Assembly (NCBI RefSeq): GCF_011761185.1
Contig: NZ_JAAOYM010000001.1
Location: forward strand, 2,728,001 to 2,792,000
Source: Saccharomonospora amisosensis
GTDB lineage: Bacteria > Actinomycetota > Actinomycetes > Mycobacteriales > Pseudonocardiaceae
Reading direction: 5' to 3'
DNA: 64,000 nt
The notes beneath the pieces are model-generated. The model was given only the letters and a program-made list of their open reading frames with translations, made no database searches and was not told where the DNA came from. Each line of letters begins with the position of its first letter. Positions within the stretch are counted from its first letter, which is position 1. This document shows, piece after piece, positions 33,954 through 43,356 of this stretch. The position numbers and the translations under genes were made by a program.

Positions 33954-36900
33954 TCACACTCCCAGCCCGCGTTCCACCGCGGCGATCAGCTCGGGGCGCA
34001 GCGCGCTCGGCGGGATCACCGCGTCGACGGACCCCACCCGCACGGCACGCTGGATGCTGTGCACCCGGTCGAACTCGGCTGCCACCTCTCCCAGCTTCTC
34101 GGCACGCACCGCCGCCCGGACGTCGGCGAGGCGGGTGATCAGCTCAGCGCGCCGCGCACCCTGCGCATCGGCCAGCTCGGCCTGCAGCCCGCGCACCCGC
34201 TCATCGCTCGCCGTGCGGGTATCGACGTCGCCCGCGAACACCACCGCCGCCGCGGGGGCTCCACCGATCACCGACGCGTACGAGCCGTCCACCGCCAGCA
34301 CCGTCATGTTGGGGTTGAGCGCCTTGGAGAACACCACGAACGCTCCCCCGTGGTAGCGGGAGATGACGCAGAACACGATCGGGCCCGAGAAGTTCACGAC
34401 GGCCCTGCCGATCTCGGCGCCGTACTCGAGTTGCAGCTTGCGCATCGACTCCGGCGAGCCGTCGAAGCCCGACAGGTTCGCGAGCACCACGAGCGGCCGG
34501 TTACCGCTGGCCGCGTTGATGGCCCGCGCCACCTTCTTGGACGACCGGGGGAACAACGTGCCCGCCGTGTAGGTGTCCGGGCCGTCGGTGGGCGGGAAAC
34601 CGCGCCGTGGCACGGACCGCGACTCGATCCCGACCAGACACACCGGCCAGCCGCCGAGCTTCACGTCCTGCACCACGGCGGTCTCGGCGTCGGCCATGCC
34701 TGCCCAACGCTCGAGCACCGGGTGGTCGGCGTCGGCGACGGCGCGCATCACGGTGCGGATGTCGAACGCCTTCTTGCGGTCGGGATTGGCCTCGGGTGAG
34801 AAGATCTCGCCGACCGTGGTGAAGTCGCTGCCGACCACGTTGTGCGGGTAGTCGCGGACGTCGCGGTCGGTGGGGTCGGTGGTCTCGGCTCGCCGTGGCC
34901 CCGGCTCACCGGGCACCACGTAGCTGTGGTCGTAGTGCGCCATGAGCACATCGCGCGCCCCGGCAAGGTCGGGCGCCCAGTACTGGGCCTGCCCGTTGGG
35001 ACCCATGACCCGGTCGTAGCCGCCGATGCCGAAGTTGTCCTCCGCCGATACCCCTCCGGAGAAGTCCAGCGACTGCTTTCCGGTCAGCACCATCGCCGAG
35101 TCCGGTGTCATCACCAGGATTCCCTTGGTGTGCATCAGCATCGTGGCCTCGGCGTTCCAGTACGGCTGCGCGCCGACGTTGATCCCGGCCACCACCACGT
35201 TGATCTCGCCGCCGTCCTGGGTGAATCCCACGATGCGCTTCAGTACGGCCGCGATCCAGTCCATGTTCTCGGTGCCGGAGTCCATCGCGATCCTGGCCCC
35301 CGCCGACAGCGCGAACCACTCGACGGGAACGCGCATCCGCTGCGCCAGGTCCAAAGCCGCGACCACCCGCAGGCACTCCGGTTCCGACAGCGCGCCGAGC
35401 GCCTTGGTGGGGTCACCGAGCAGCGCCACGCGGGTGACGCCTTCTGGATACCTCGGCGTCGGTGTGGTCACCACGCCCGCCACGACGGCGGCCTTGTTGA
35501 GCCCCTTCGGACGGTCGACCGGCACCAGCACGCCGGTATCGCCGAGGTCGTACTCCTGGAACGTGCCACCGACACCGGCGAGCGCGTCGAACAGTTCGTA
35601 GGGGTAGACGGTGCCGCGACGGCTCGCCCTGAGCACCTTCTGCCCGTAGTCGTCCAGCGGTTCGATCGGCTCACTCGACGGCTCACCCATGCGTACCCGC
35701 ACCCCGGAGCCCGCGTGGTAGGAAATGCGCACCGCCACGTCTCTCAACTCGCCGCTGACGTGGTCGCGCTGCCGGCCGAGGAACTGCACCTCCTCCAGTC
35801 CCGCGCCCGCGGTGCTCGGCACGACGCGACCGGCGACGGCTCGCAGGTCCTCCATGGTGAGTTCGCTGGGCGGCCAGACGTAGATGAACACGCGGTTGGT
35901 GTCGAACCGTTTCTTGGCGGGCCTGCGCGCCTGCACCTTGCGGATCGCGTCGAGGCAGGCGTCCAGGGTTCCCTCAACGGCGGGCAGCGCGAGAACGTTG
36001 CCCTCGCTGTCGCGCAGCGGGGTAAGGTCACGCACCTGGCCCATCGCGACGAGCCGCTCGTCGGAGGGGTTGTTCGCGGCGACACAGCGGAACAGGTAGA
36101 CGTCCTCGTCGGCGGACGGCAGCCGGGTGAGGTCGAACTGGCTGAGCCTGCGCAGTTGCAGCCGCTGCGCGACAAGCGGGTGCAGGCCACGGATCAGCCG
36201 GTCCTCGGTGAGTCCCCGCTCGCCGGGTCGGAAGGTGAAGTGGTGGTGCATGGCCGCGCCGCTGCGACCGGCGACGGTGGTGGTGATGCGCCGGACCCGG
36301 CCGGGCAGCGGTGTCTGCTCCAGCACCGCGAGCAGCTTGTCCGACATCGTGTCGTCGTCATCGGGTTGCTGCGGCCACGTCAGGTAGATGTCGGCGACGA
36401 GCGCGGCGCCGTCCGCTTCGGCATCGGCCACGCCCGCGACGGCGCGCAACGCCTCTGGCAGCCCGGAGAAGTCCGCGGCGGTCGCGACAAGCCGCAGCCT
36501 GCTGCCGTCGAGGTCGTACTCCGCCGTGACGCACGCGCACCCGTCGTGGATGGCGGTGCGCATGCCCTCCAGCGTGCGTTCGCGGTAGTACCGCCTGCTC
36601 ATCACCTCAAGCAGCGGACCGAGGTCGGCTCCCGGCCTGCCGATGCGCTGCCCGAGCACCCTTACCAGCGGTTCCGGGCTGGCGACCATCTCCGCGACCC
36701 GCTCGTCGCGGTCGGCGGCGCCGGGGTGCTCGTCCAGGTAGCGCAGGTGCTGGCGCACCCGTGCGTAGATCTCCGCGCGGTTGCGGCGAAGCATCGGCTG
36801 GGCGAACCAGCGGAACACCAGGCTGCGGGCCAGGTCGCCGACCGAGGGGAAGCGCAGCTGGGTGGCCGTGATGAGGTGTTCCAGCGCGCGCCCGACGGTC

Positions 36901-39452
36901 TCTCGCCAGCCGTTTCCCGGTGGTGGCTCGGTGAGCCACTGCCGCAGCAGGGCGGTGATCACCGCGACGTCGGAGGCCGCGCGTTGCTGCGCGAGGAAGA
37001 TGCGGAACACCGCTTCCTCCAACTCCGCGCAACGTTCCAGCTCCTCGACACCGTAGTGGCCCAACGCCCTGGCCAGCCGCTGCTGGAAGGTCTCGGACAG
37101 CCCGGCCCGCTCCACGTCGAGGCTTTGCAGGTAGGTGTGGAAGTACTCGCGCGGGCTGTGCACACGGGTGTCGGCCGTGGTCTCCTCCCCCGCGGGCCGG
37201 TTGCGGCTGAGTTCGGACAGGTCCGCGAACACGCGCAGCAGCGCGACCTCGTCGCCGATCAACCGTTCCCGGTCGGCACCCGGCTCCGCCCGCGCGGCGA
37301 GGTAGTCCGACAGCGCCCTGCCCTCGTCGTGCGGGTCGACGTCGAACCCGAGCAGTCGGCTGCGCAACTCGGTCAGCGCCTGACGCGCGCGCTCGTGCGG
37401 CACACCCGCTTCGGGTTCGGGCGGCAGCTCCAGATCGATCCGTTGCCCGGCTCCGGTCGCCTGCTCGGCTCCATCCGTTTCCAGCGGTTCCAGCCGCAGC
37501 AGCGGCGCACCGGTCTCCACCTGGCTGCCGACGGAGACCGGCCGCTCCCGCAGCACCGCCCTGAACGGCGCGCGCAGCACCGTCTCCATCTTCATGCTCT
37601 CCAGCACCAGCACCGGCGCGCCGGACTCGACCTCGGTGCCGATCTCCACCGGGGTGGCCACCACGAGCGCGGGTGCCGGTGAGCGCACCACCCCGCCCTC
37701 GTCGCGGCTGACGCGGTGAGTGACGCCGTCCACCTCGACCACGTGACTGGGCCCGTGGGTGCCGGTAACCAGGCTGAACCGGCTGCCGTGCACGAACAGC
37801 TGGGCGCGGTGCTCGTCGAAACGTTCCAGCTCGACGTCGACGGGCCGGACCTCACCGTCGTCGACGATTCCGACGCGGAACCGGCGAGGACCGGTGCGCG
37901 CCACCGTGACGCGGTACGCGACGCCACGCAGCTTCAGGTCGGTGGCGGCGCTGCCGGAGTGGCGCACCTGCGGGCGGCCGCCGTGAGCGGTGGACAGCAG
38001 GTGCTGCCGTTCGACGAGCTCGCCCTCCTCGTAGGCCTCGATCGCCGCCGCGGCGAGCGCCACCCCGCAGTGCCGGGTCGAGGCCAGCCGTCCCTGCCCG
38101 CGTACCCGGTCGATCCAGCCGGTGTCCGCGCCCGCCTCGATCACCTCGTCGGCGTTGAGCAGGTCGAGCAGGAAGCTCTTGTTCGTCGCGCCGCCCTCGA
38201 TGAGCACAGTGGTCCCGGCCACGGCGCGTCGAAGCCTGGCGAGCGCCTCGTCGCGGGTGCGGCCGTGGGCGATGATCTTGGCGATCATCGAGTCGAAGTC
38301 GGCGGGAATCGTGTCACCCTCGCCGACGCCGGTGTCGACGCGGATGCCGGGACCGGCGGGCAGCTTCAACAAGGTGATGCGACCGGGCGCGGGAGCGAAG
38401 TCGCGGTCGGGGTCCTCGGCGTTGAGCCTCGCCTCCACGGCGTGGCCGGTCTCCGCTGGCGGCTCGCCCTCCAGCTTGCCGCCCGCCGCGACGTGCAACT
38501 GGGCCTTGACCAGGTCCATCCCGGTGGTGGCCTCGGTGATCGGGTGCTCGACCTGAAGCCTGGTGTTGACTTCCAGGAACGCGAACAACCGCTCGCCGGG
38601 GTGGTACAGGAACTCCACCGTCGCGGCACCCCGGTAACCGACGGCCAGCGCGAGCCGCTCGGCGGATTCCTTCAGCTCCCTGGTCTGCTCGGCACTCAAC
38701 AGCGGCGACGCGGACTCCTCGATGATCTTCTGGTTGCGGCGCTGCACCGAGCAGTCGCGCACCCCCAGCGCCCATGCCGTGCCCTGGCCGTCCGCGATGA
38801 CCTGCACCTCGACATGCCGGGCGCCGGTGACCAGCCGTTCGAGGAACACCACACCGCTGCCGAAGGCGCGTTGCGCCTCCTGGCTGGTGCGTTCGAAGGC
38901 ATCGACCAGCTCGCCCTCGCCGGTCACCACGCGGATGCCACGACCGCCACCGCCTGCGGTGGCCTTGAGCATGAGCGGGTAGCCGATCTCCCGCGCCGCC
39001 GAAAGCGCGGCCTGCTGGTCGGCCACCGCGCCCCTGCTCCACGGGGCCACCGGCACGCCGACCTCCTCGGCCAGCAGCTTCGCCCCGATCTTGTCACCGA
39101 GCTTGCGCATCGCCTCGGGGCTCGGCCCGACGAACGTCACACCGATCCGCTCGCACAGCTCGGCGAACGCGGGGTCCTCGGCGACGAAGCCCCACCCGAC
39201 CCATGCCGCGTCGGCCTCGGTCTCACGCAGCGCACGCTCCAGCACGGCCAGGTCGAGGTACGGGCGGGCCGAGGCTGGGCCGAGGCAGTAGGCGTGGTCG
39301 GCCTCCCGCACGAAGGTGGCGAAGCTGTCGGCCTCGGTGTAGAGCGCGACGGTCTCCGGCCGCGCCCCGCCCTCGGTGCCGAGCTCCCGCACGGCATGGA
39401 TCAGCCGCATCGCGGCCTCTCCCCGGTTCACGATGGCGACACGACTGAACAC
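33954..39452 (-). CDS. Single-chain acyl-CoA carboxylase (biotin carboxylase, BCCP and carboxyltransferase)
   Basis: 1832 residues. Residues 1 to about 450 are biotin carboxylase (VAIVNRGEAAMR start, KATAGGGGRGIRVV ATP-grasp loop). The biotinyl domain carries ESMKMET with the target Lys at about 621. A central region of about 650 residues follows, and from about 1285 comes the carboxyltransferase (FDALAGVGGTFQEYD; VVAGINVGAQPYWNAEATM). The order matches eukaryote-like multidomain acetyl-CoA carboxylase rather than the usual split actinobacterial subunits. It would make malonyl- or methylmalonyl-CoA. The GTG at 39452 is chosen for GAGGT upstream; an ATG ten codons earlier lacks one. A divergent IclR gene may regulate it. 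Confidence 0.93.
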   Translation of the reverse strand: MFSRVAIVNRGEAAMRLIHAVRELGTEGGARPETVALYTEADSFATFVREADHAYCLGPASARPYLDLAVLERALRETEADAAWVGWGFVAEDPAFAELCERIGVTFVGPSPEAMRKLGDKIGAKLLAEEVGVPVAPWSRGAVADQQAALSAAREIGYPLMLKATAGGGGRGIRVVTGEGELVDAFERTSQEAQRAFGSGVVFLERLVTGARHVEVQVIADGQGTAWALGVRDCSVQRRNQKIIEESASPLLSAEQTRELKESAERLALAVGYRGAATVEFLYHPGERLFAFLEVNTRLQVEHPITEATTGMDLVKAQLHVAAGGKLEGEPPAETGHAVEARLNAEDPDRDFAPAPGRITLLKLPAGPGIRVDTGVGEGDTIPADFDSMIAKIIAHGRTRDEALARLRRAVAGTTVLIEGGATNKSFLLDLLNADEVIEAGADTGWIDRVRGQGRLASTRHCGVALAAAAIEAYEEGELVERQHLLSTAHGGRPQVRHSGSAATDLKLRGVAYRVTVARTGPRRFRVGIVDDGEVRPVDVELERFDEHRAQLFVHGSRFSLVTGTHGPSHVVEVDGVTHRVSRDEGGVVRSPAPALVVATPVEIGTEVESGAPVLVLESMKMETVLRAPFRAVLRERPVSVGSQVETGAPLLRLEPLETDGAEQATGAGQRIDLELPPEPEAGVPHERARQALTELRSRLLGFDVDPHDEGRALSDYLAARAEPGADRERLIGDEVALLRVFADLSELSRNRPAGEETTADTRVHSPREYFHTYLQSLDVERAGLSETFQQRLARALGHYGVEELERCAELEEAVFRIFLAQQRAASDVAVITALLRQWLTEPPPGNGWRETVGRALEHLITATQLRFPSVGDLARSLVFRWFAQPMLRRNRAEIYARVRQHLRYLDEHPGAADRDERVAEMVASPEPLVRVLGQRIGRPGADLGPLLEVMSRRYYRERTLEGMRTAIHDGCACVTAEYDLDGSRLRLVATAADFSGLPEALRAVAGVADAEADGAALVADIYLTWPQQPDDDDTMSDKLLAVLEQTPLPGRVRRITTTVAGRSGAAMHHHFTFRPGERGLTEDRLIRGLHPLVAQRLQLRRLSQFDLTRLPSADEDVYLFRCVAANNPSDERLVAMGQVRDLTPLRDSEGNVLALPAVEGTLDACLDAIRKVQARRPAKKRFDTNRVFIYVWPPSELTMEDLRAVAGRVVPSTAGAGLEEVQFLGRQRDHVSGELRDVAVRISYHAGSGVRVRMGEPSSEPIEPLDDYGQKVLRASRRGTVYPYELFDALAGVGGTFQEYDLGDTGVLVPVDRPKGLNKAAVVAGVVTTPTPRYPEGVTRVALLGDPTKALGALSEPECLRVVAALDLAQRMRVPVEWFALSAGARIAMDSGTENMDWIAAVLKRIVGFTQDGGEINVVVAGINVGAQPYWNAEATMLMHTKGILVMTPDSAMVLTGKQSLDFSGGVSAEDNFGIGGYDRVMGPNGQAQYWAPDLAGARDVLMAHYDHSYVVPGEPGPRRAETTDPTDRDVRDYPHNVVGSDFTTVGEIFSPEANPDRKKAFDIRTVMRAVADADHPVLERWAGMADAETAVVQDVKLGGWPVCLVGIESRSVPRRGFPPTDGPDTYTAGTLFPRSSKKVARAINAASGNRPLVVLANLSGFDGSPESMRKLQLEYGAEIGRAVVNFSGPIVFCVISRYHGGAFVVFSKALNPNMTVLAVDGSYASVIGGAPAAAVVFAGDVDTRTASDERVRGLQAELADAQGARRAELITRLADVRAAVRAEKLGEVAAEFDRVHSIQRAVRVGSVDAVIPPSALRPELIAAVERGLGV

Positions 39453-39689
39453 CGAAGACCTCACCAGCTCCCACGACGACATCCGAAAAGCGACATGCGA
39501 AAGCGAGGCCCAGCCATGGGCAGGCCGCCGCCTCGACCTACCCCACTGTGTCGGTTACCGGCCGGTCCCGAAATGATCGCCACTCACCACGTCGCGGGAG
39601 CAAGCTTTGTAGGAAGTCACCAAACGCGGTCGCAACCACAGGTCATCGGCGGTTGCGCCGGATTCGGGGCCTGCTCGAGACTCACCGGC

Positions 39690-40481
39690 ATGTCAACCCA
39701 GCGCCGCTCCGTGCTGCGGCGGGCCCTGCGCATCCTCGACACCTTCTCCGATGCCGCCGACGGGCTGAGCCTCTCCGAGCTCAGCCGCCGCGCGGGTGTA
39801 CCGCTGACGACCACCCACCGCATCGTGGGCGAACTGTACGAGTGGGGGGCGCTGGAGCGAGACGACGCGGGCAACTACCGCGTCGGGCTGCGGCTGTGGG
39901 AGATCGCCGCGCTGGCCCCGCGCTCGGTGGGGTTGCAGCGCATCGCGCTGCCGTTCATGCAGGACCTCTACGAGACCACGCACCGAGGCGTGCATCTGGC
40001 GGTGCGCACTGACGACGAGGTTGTGTTCGTCGAGCGGTTCGTCAGCCCGGAGCGGGCGAGCGCGCGCCCTCGCGTGGGCGGCCGCTACGCGCTGCACGCC
40101 ACCGCGGTGGGCCTGGTGTTGCTTGCCCACGCTCCCGTCGAGGTGCAGCAGGAGGTGCTGAGCAGGCCGCTGGAGCCCTACACCCCACACACCTACTCCA
40201 GTGAGCGGGAACTTCGTGAGGTGCTCGCCGACGTGCGGCGCAGCGGCTACGCGGTCAGCGACCGGCAGATCGACCCGGAGTACGTGTCCGTGGCCGCCCC
40301 GATCTACGGCAGCGACGACACGGTGGTCGCCGCACTGTCGCTGATCGTGCCGCACACCGAGTCGCACGGGCCCGGCCTGGGACACCTGGTGCAGGCCACG
40401 GCGCGCGGCATTTCCCGGGCGCTCGGTGCGACGAGACCACCGCTGCCGCACCCGTCTTCCGGTATTCGGAAAGGTGGGTAG
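39690..40481 (+). CDS. IclR-family transcriptional regulator
   Basis: 263 residues. The winged helix-turn-helix is at residues 1-70 (LSLSELSRRAGVPLTTTHRIV) and the IclR effector domain follows (GRYALHATAVGLVLLAH; DRQIDPEYVSVAAPIYG). It is divergent from the carboxylase gene (237 bp between starts) and 81 bp upstream of the ABC importer genes, so it could control either. The ATG at 39690 is preferred because the frame, though open far upstream, overlaps the carboxylase there. Confidence 0.92.
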   Translation: MSTQRRSVLRRALRILDTFSDAADGLSLSELSRRAGVPLTTTHRIVGELYEWGALERDDAGNYRVGLRLWEIAALAPRSVGLQRIALPFMQDLYETTHRGVHLAVRTDDEVVFVERFVSPERASARPRVGGRYALHATAVGLVLLAHAPVEVQQEVLSRPLEPYTPHTYSSERELREVLADVRRSGYAVSDRQIDPEYVSVAAPIYGSDDTVVAALSLIVPHTESHGPGLGHLVQATARGISRALGATRPPLPHPSSGIRKGG

Positions 40482-40562
40482 CAGCACCGAACCCGTGGGC
40501 GCGAACCTCTGCCGTGCCGGTCACAGAGTGGTGATCGGCACGGAGGAACAGGAGACGACATC

Positions 40563-41666
40563 GTGCCCACCCACCCGCTGTCCCGTTCGCCACTGTCCCG
40601 TTCGGCGCTGTCCCTTCCCGCGCTGTCCCGCAGGTCCTTCCTCAAGCGCTCAGCGATCGCCACGGCCGCCGTGGCCGCTGGTCCGACGCTGCTCACGGCG
40701 TGCGGCTCGGAGCCGGCGGGCGCTGGCGGTGACCGCGAGGCGATCACGTTCCTCAGCTACCTGCCGCTGGAGACGCTGTCGATGGCGCCCGAGTTGCTCG
40801 GTGTGGCGGGCGGTTACTTCGCCAAGCACGGGCTGGATGTGGAGTTGCAGCCGGTGAAGGGAACCGCGCAGGGCATCCAGACGCTGATCTCTGGTATCGG
40901 CCCGGTCTGCCGGGCGGGGCAGATCGATCTGATGACGACCATGTCGGAGGAGAACCGACCGTTGGTGGCCATCGGCACACTGTATCGCGGCTCGGGCCTG
41001 CGCATCCTCTACAGCAAGAGTGATCCGTTGACCAAGCCGGAGGACTTCGTCGGCAAGACCATCGGTGTTCCTTCGGAGGGCGGCACGAGTTCCAAAGTGG
41101 TCTCCCTGGTACTGGCCGCCGGCGGTTTCGACCCTGCGCGGACCCCACGCCAGGTCACCGGTCTGACGCCGGGAACGTTCAACCTGGTGCAGCAGGGCCG
41201 GATCGGCGGTTATGTCACGAGCATCGACACGGCGAACATCGTGCTGTCGCAGCACGAGGACGCGGGCGTGTTCGACCCTGGAACCGTGGTGAAGTCCGAC
41301 TCACAGGTTTATCTCACGACCAGGGACGTCATGCAGCAGAACCCGGACATGCTGAAGGCGTTCCTGGCGGGCATCCACGACACGCTCACGGCATTCGTCG
41401 CCGACAAGAACTTCGACAAGACGATCGCCAAGATGCGGGAACAGTACTCGTTCGCCACCCTCGACGACGACGTGATCGCCAGGAAGAGCCTGGGTATCAG
41501 TCGCGAACTGTGGACCGGTGGTGACCCGAACCAACCGTTGTTGGTCACACACGAGGACGCCTGGCTTGCCGGCTATCGGGAACTGGTCGATGCCGGAGTG
41601 GCAAAGCCCGGCGGCGACGCGTCGTCGTGGTTCGACAACAGCCTGTTGCCCGAAGCCAAGGCCTGA
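40563..41666 (+). CDS. ABC importer substrate-binding lipoprotein (NitT/TauT type)
   Basis: 367 residues. The N-terminus has a twin-arginine signal (SRRSFLKRSAIATAAVAAG) followed by a lipobox (LLTACGS), so it is probably a Tat-exported lipoprotein. The mature part is an SsuA/THI5/NMT1-like periplasmic-binding fold: AITFLSYLPLETLSMAPELL, GLDVELQPVKG, and a KTIGVPSEGGTSSKVVSLVL domain crossover. Family ligands are sulfonates, nitrate or pyrimidine precursors; here it is unknown. The GTG start has AGGAGACG upstream. It precedes the ATPase and permease genes. Confidence 0.92.
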   Translation: MPTHPLSRSPLSRSALSLPALSRRSFLKRSAIATAAVAAGPTLLTACGSEPAGAGGDREAITFLSYLPLETLSMAPELLGVAGGYFAKHGLDVELQPVKGTAQGIQTLISGIGPVCRAGQIDLMTTMSEENRPLVAIGTLYRGSGLRILYSKSDPLTKPEDFVGKTIGVPSEGGTSSKVVSLVLAAGGFDPARTPRQVTGLTPGTFNLVQQGRIGGYVTSIDTANIVLSQHEDAGVFDPGTVVKSDSQVYLTTRDVMQQNPDMLKAFLAGIHDTLTAFVADKNFDKTIAKMREQYSFATLDDDVIARKSLGISRELWTGGDPNQPLLVTHEDAWLAGYRELVDAGVAKPGGDASSWFDNSLLPEAKA

Positions 41667-41680
41667 GAATAGGGAGTCGT

Positions 41681-42532
41681 ATGTCCGCTCAGGACATGGA
41701 TATCGTGCCCGCCGCCTGCGACCCGACTGACTCGGCACCGAAAGCCGTGCCGAAGTTGGAGTTGGTGGGTGTTGATAAGGAGTTTCGGAGTCGGCGTGCG
41801 TTCACGCATGCGTTGGCGGATATCAATCTGACGATCTCGGACGGGGAGTTCGTGTCGGTGATCGGCCGGTCGGGGTGTGGTAAGACCACGCTGCTGCGGA
41901 TGCTGGCCGGGTTGCTGGCCCCGACCACCGGGCAGATCCTGGTAGAGGGCCGCTCCCTGTGGAACGGCACCCGCGTGGACACCTCCGTGGTGTCCCAACT
42001 GGGCGTGGTGTTCCAGGACGCCAACCTCTTCCCCTGGTACAGCGTGGCCGACAACATCGCCCTGCCGTTGAAACTCCGCGGCGACTCAAAGACCACCCGC
42101 CGCGACCGCGCCCACGAACTCGCCGACCTGGTCGGCCTGACCGGATACGAAAAAGCCTACCCCCGCGAACTCTCCGGCGGCATGCGCCAACGCGTCGCCA
42201 TCGCCCGCGCCCTGTCCACCCACCCCACCCTGCTCCTCATGGACGAACCCTTCGGCGCCCTAGACGCCCTCACCCGCGAACGCATGAACCTCGAACTCCA
42301 ACACATCACCCACACCACCGGCGCCACCGTCGTGTTCATCACCCACGACATCACCGAAGCCGTCTTCCTCGGCGACCGCGTCATCCAACTCACCCCCCGA
42401 CCCGGCCGCATCGCCGACACCCAACCCATCCCCTTCCCCCGACCCCGCCACATCGACCTCCAAACCGAACCCCACTTCGGCACCATCGCCCGCCACCTCC
42501 GCCACGCCCTCGACGGCCAGGACCAACCATGA
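41681..42532 (+). CDS. ABC importer ATPase (NitT/TauT type)
   Basis: 283 residues with Walker A GRSGCGKTTL, Q-loop VFQDANLFPW, signature LSGGMRQRVAIARAL, Walker B LLLMDEPFGALD and the H-loop FITHDITEAVFLGD. It energises the SsuABC-like importer. The base composition changes inside the gene: up to about 41,930 it uses G/T-rich codons (TTG, GTG, CGG, GAG), after about 42,000 nearly all synonymous sites are C or A (GAA, CAA, AAA, CGA). That pattern continues through the permease. The ATG has AGGGAG upstream and follows the binding protein by 14 bp. Confidence 0.94.
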   Translation: MSAQDMDIVPAACDPTDSAPKAVPKLELVGVDKEFRSRRAFTHALADINLTISDGEFVSVIGRSGCGKTTLLRMLAGLLAPTTGQILVEGRSLWNGTRVDTSVVSQLGVVFQDANLFPWYSVADNIALPLKLRGDSKTTRRDRAHELADLVGLTGYEKAYPRELSGGMRQRVAIARALSTHPTLLLMDEPFGALDALTRERMNLELQHITHTTGATVVFITHDITEAVFLGDRVIQLTPRPGRIADTQPIPFPRPRHIDLQTEPHFGTIARHLRHALDGQDQP

Positions 42533-43323
42533 CCAACCCACGCCTCACCAAACTCCTCCCCTGGATCACCACCCCCCTCATCCTCCTGACCTTCCTCACC
42601 ACCTGGGACCTCTTCGCCCGCATCAACAACCTCTCCGAACTCGTCCTCCCCCGACCCCTCACCGTCCTAGCCACCCTCACCAACCTCGCCACCGACCCCC
42701 AAACCTGGTACCACGCCCACATCACCACCACCGAAACCCTCACCGGCTTCACCATCGCCCTCGCCACCGGCATCACCACCGGCACCATCCTCGGCAAAAT
42801 CCCCTGGATCGAACGCAGCCTCCGCCCCATCATCATCGCCTCCCAAGTCATCCCCAAAATCGCCCTCATCCCCCTCTTCGTCATCTGGTTCGGCTTCGGC
42901 ATGACCTCCAAAATCATCATGGCCGCCATGCTCGCCTTCTTCCCCATCATGCTCAACGTCCAACTCGGCGTCCGCTCCGTCCAACCCGGCCAACACGACG
43001 TCATGAAAACCCTCAACGCCACCCGCTGGCAAACCTTCACCCACCTCGAACTCAAAAGCACCCTCCCCCACATCTTCACCGGCATGGAAGTCGGCATCGT
43101 CTTCGCCATCATCGGCACCATCGTCGGCGAATACCTCGGCGGCAACGAAGGACTCGGCTACCTCATCGTCCGCACCCTCAACGAACTCAACGCCCCCGCC
43201 CTCTTCGCCGTCATCACCCTCCTCTCCACCCTCGGCCTCACCCTCTACCTCCTCATCAACACCCTCAAACGCCTCACCATCCCCTGGCACGAATCCATCT
43301 ACCAACACGACCACAACACCTAA
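42529..43323 (+). CDS. ABC importer permease (NitT/TauT type)
   Basis: 264 residues, about six helices. It carries the EAA-like cytoplasmic loop (TLNATRWQTFTHLELKSTLP) and IVGEYLGGNEGLGYLI, typical of SsuC/TauC permeases. The ATG overlaps the ATPase stop (ATGA). The whole gene has an extreme C-rich, G-poor sense strand, with Gln almost always CAA and Glu GAA, unlike neighbouring genes. The normal style returns directly after its stop codon. Foreign origin or an unusual mutational history is likely. Confidence 0.93.
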   Translation: MTNPRLTKLLPWITTPLILLTFLTTWDLFARINNLSELVLPRPLTVLATLTNLATDPQTWYHAHITTTETLTGFTIALATGITTGTILGKIPWIERSLRPIIIASQVIPKIALIPLFVIWFGFGMTSKIIMAAMLAFFPIMLNVQLGVRSVQPGQHDVMKTLNATRWQTFTHLELKSTLPHIFTGMEVGIVFAIIGTIVGEYLGGNEGLGYLIVRTLNELNAPALFAVITLLSTLGLTLYLLINTLKRLTIPWHESIYQHDHNT

Positions 43324-43356
43324 CAACCACAACAAACGTCCAAGAGAGACACGAAC

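Noticed and set aside
34842-37682. 946-codon plus-strand frame
   Set aside because: It is antisense to the carboxylase gene, whose frame has all expected domain motifs; its translation shows no domain.
37716-39689. Upstream extension of the IclR reading frame
   Set aside because: It runs antisense through the carboxylase gene; IclR homology starts at 39690.
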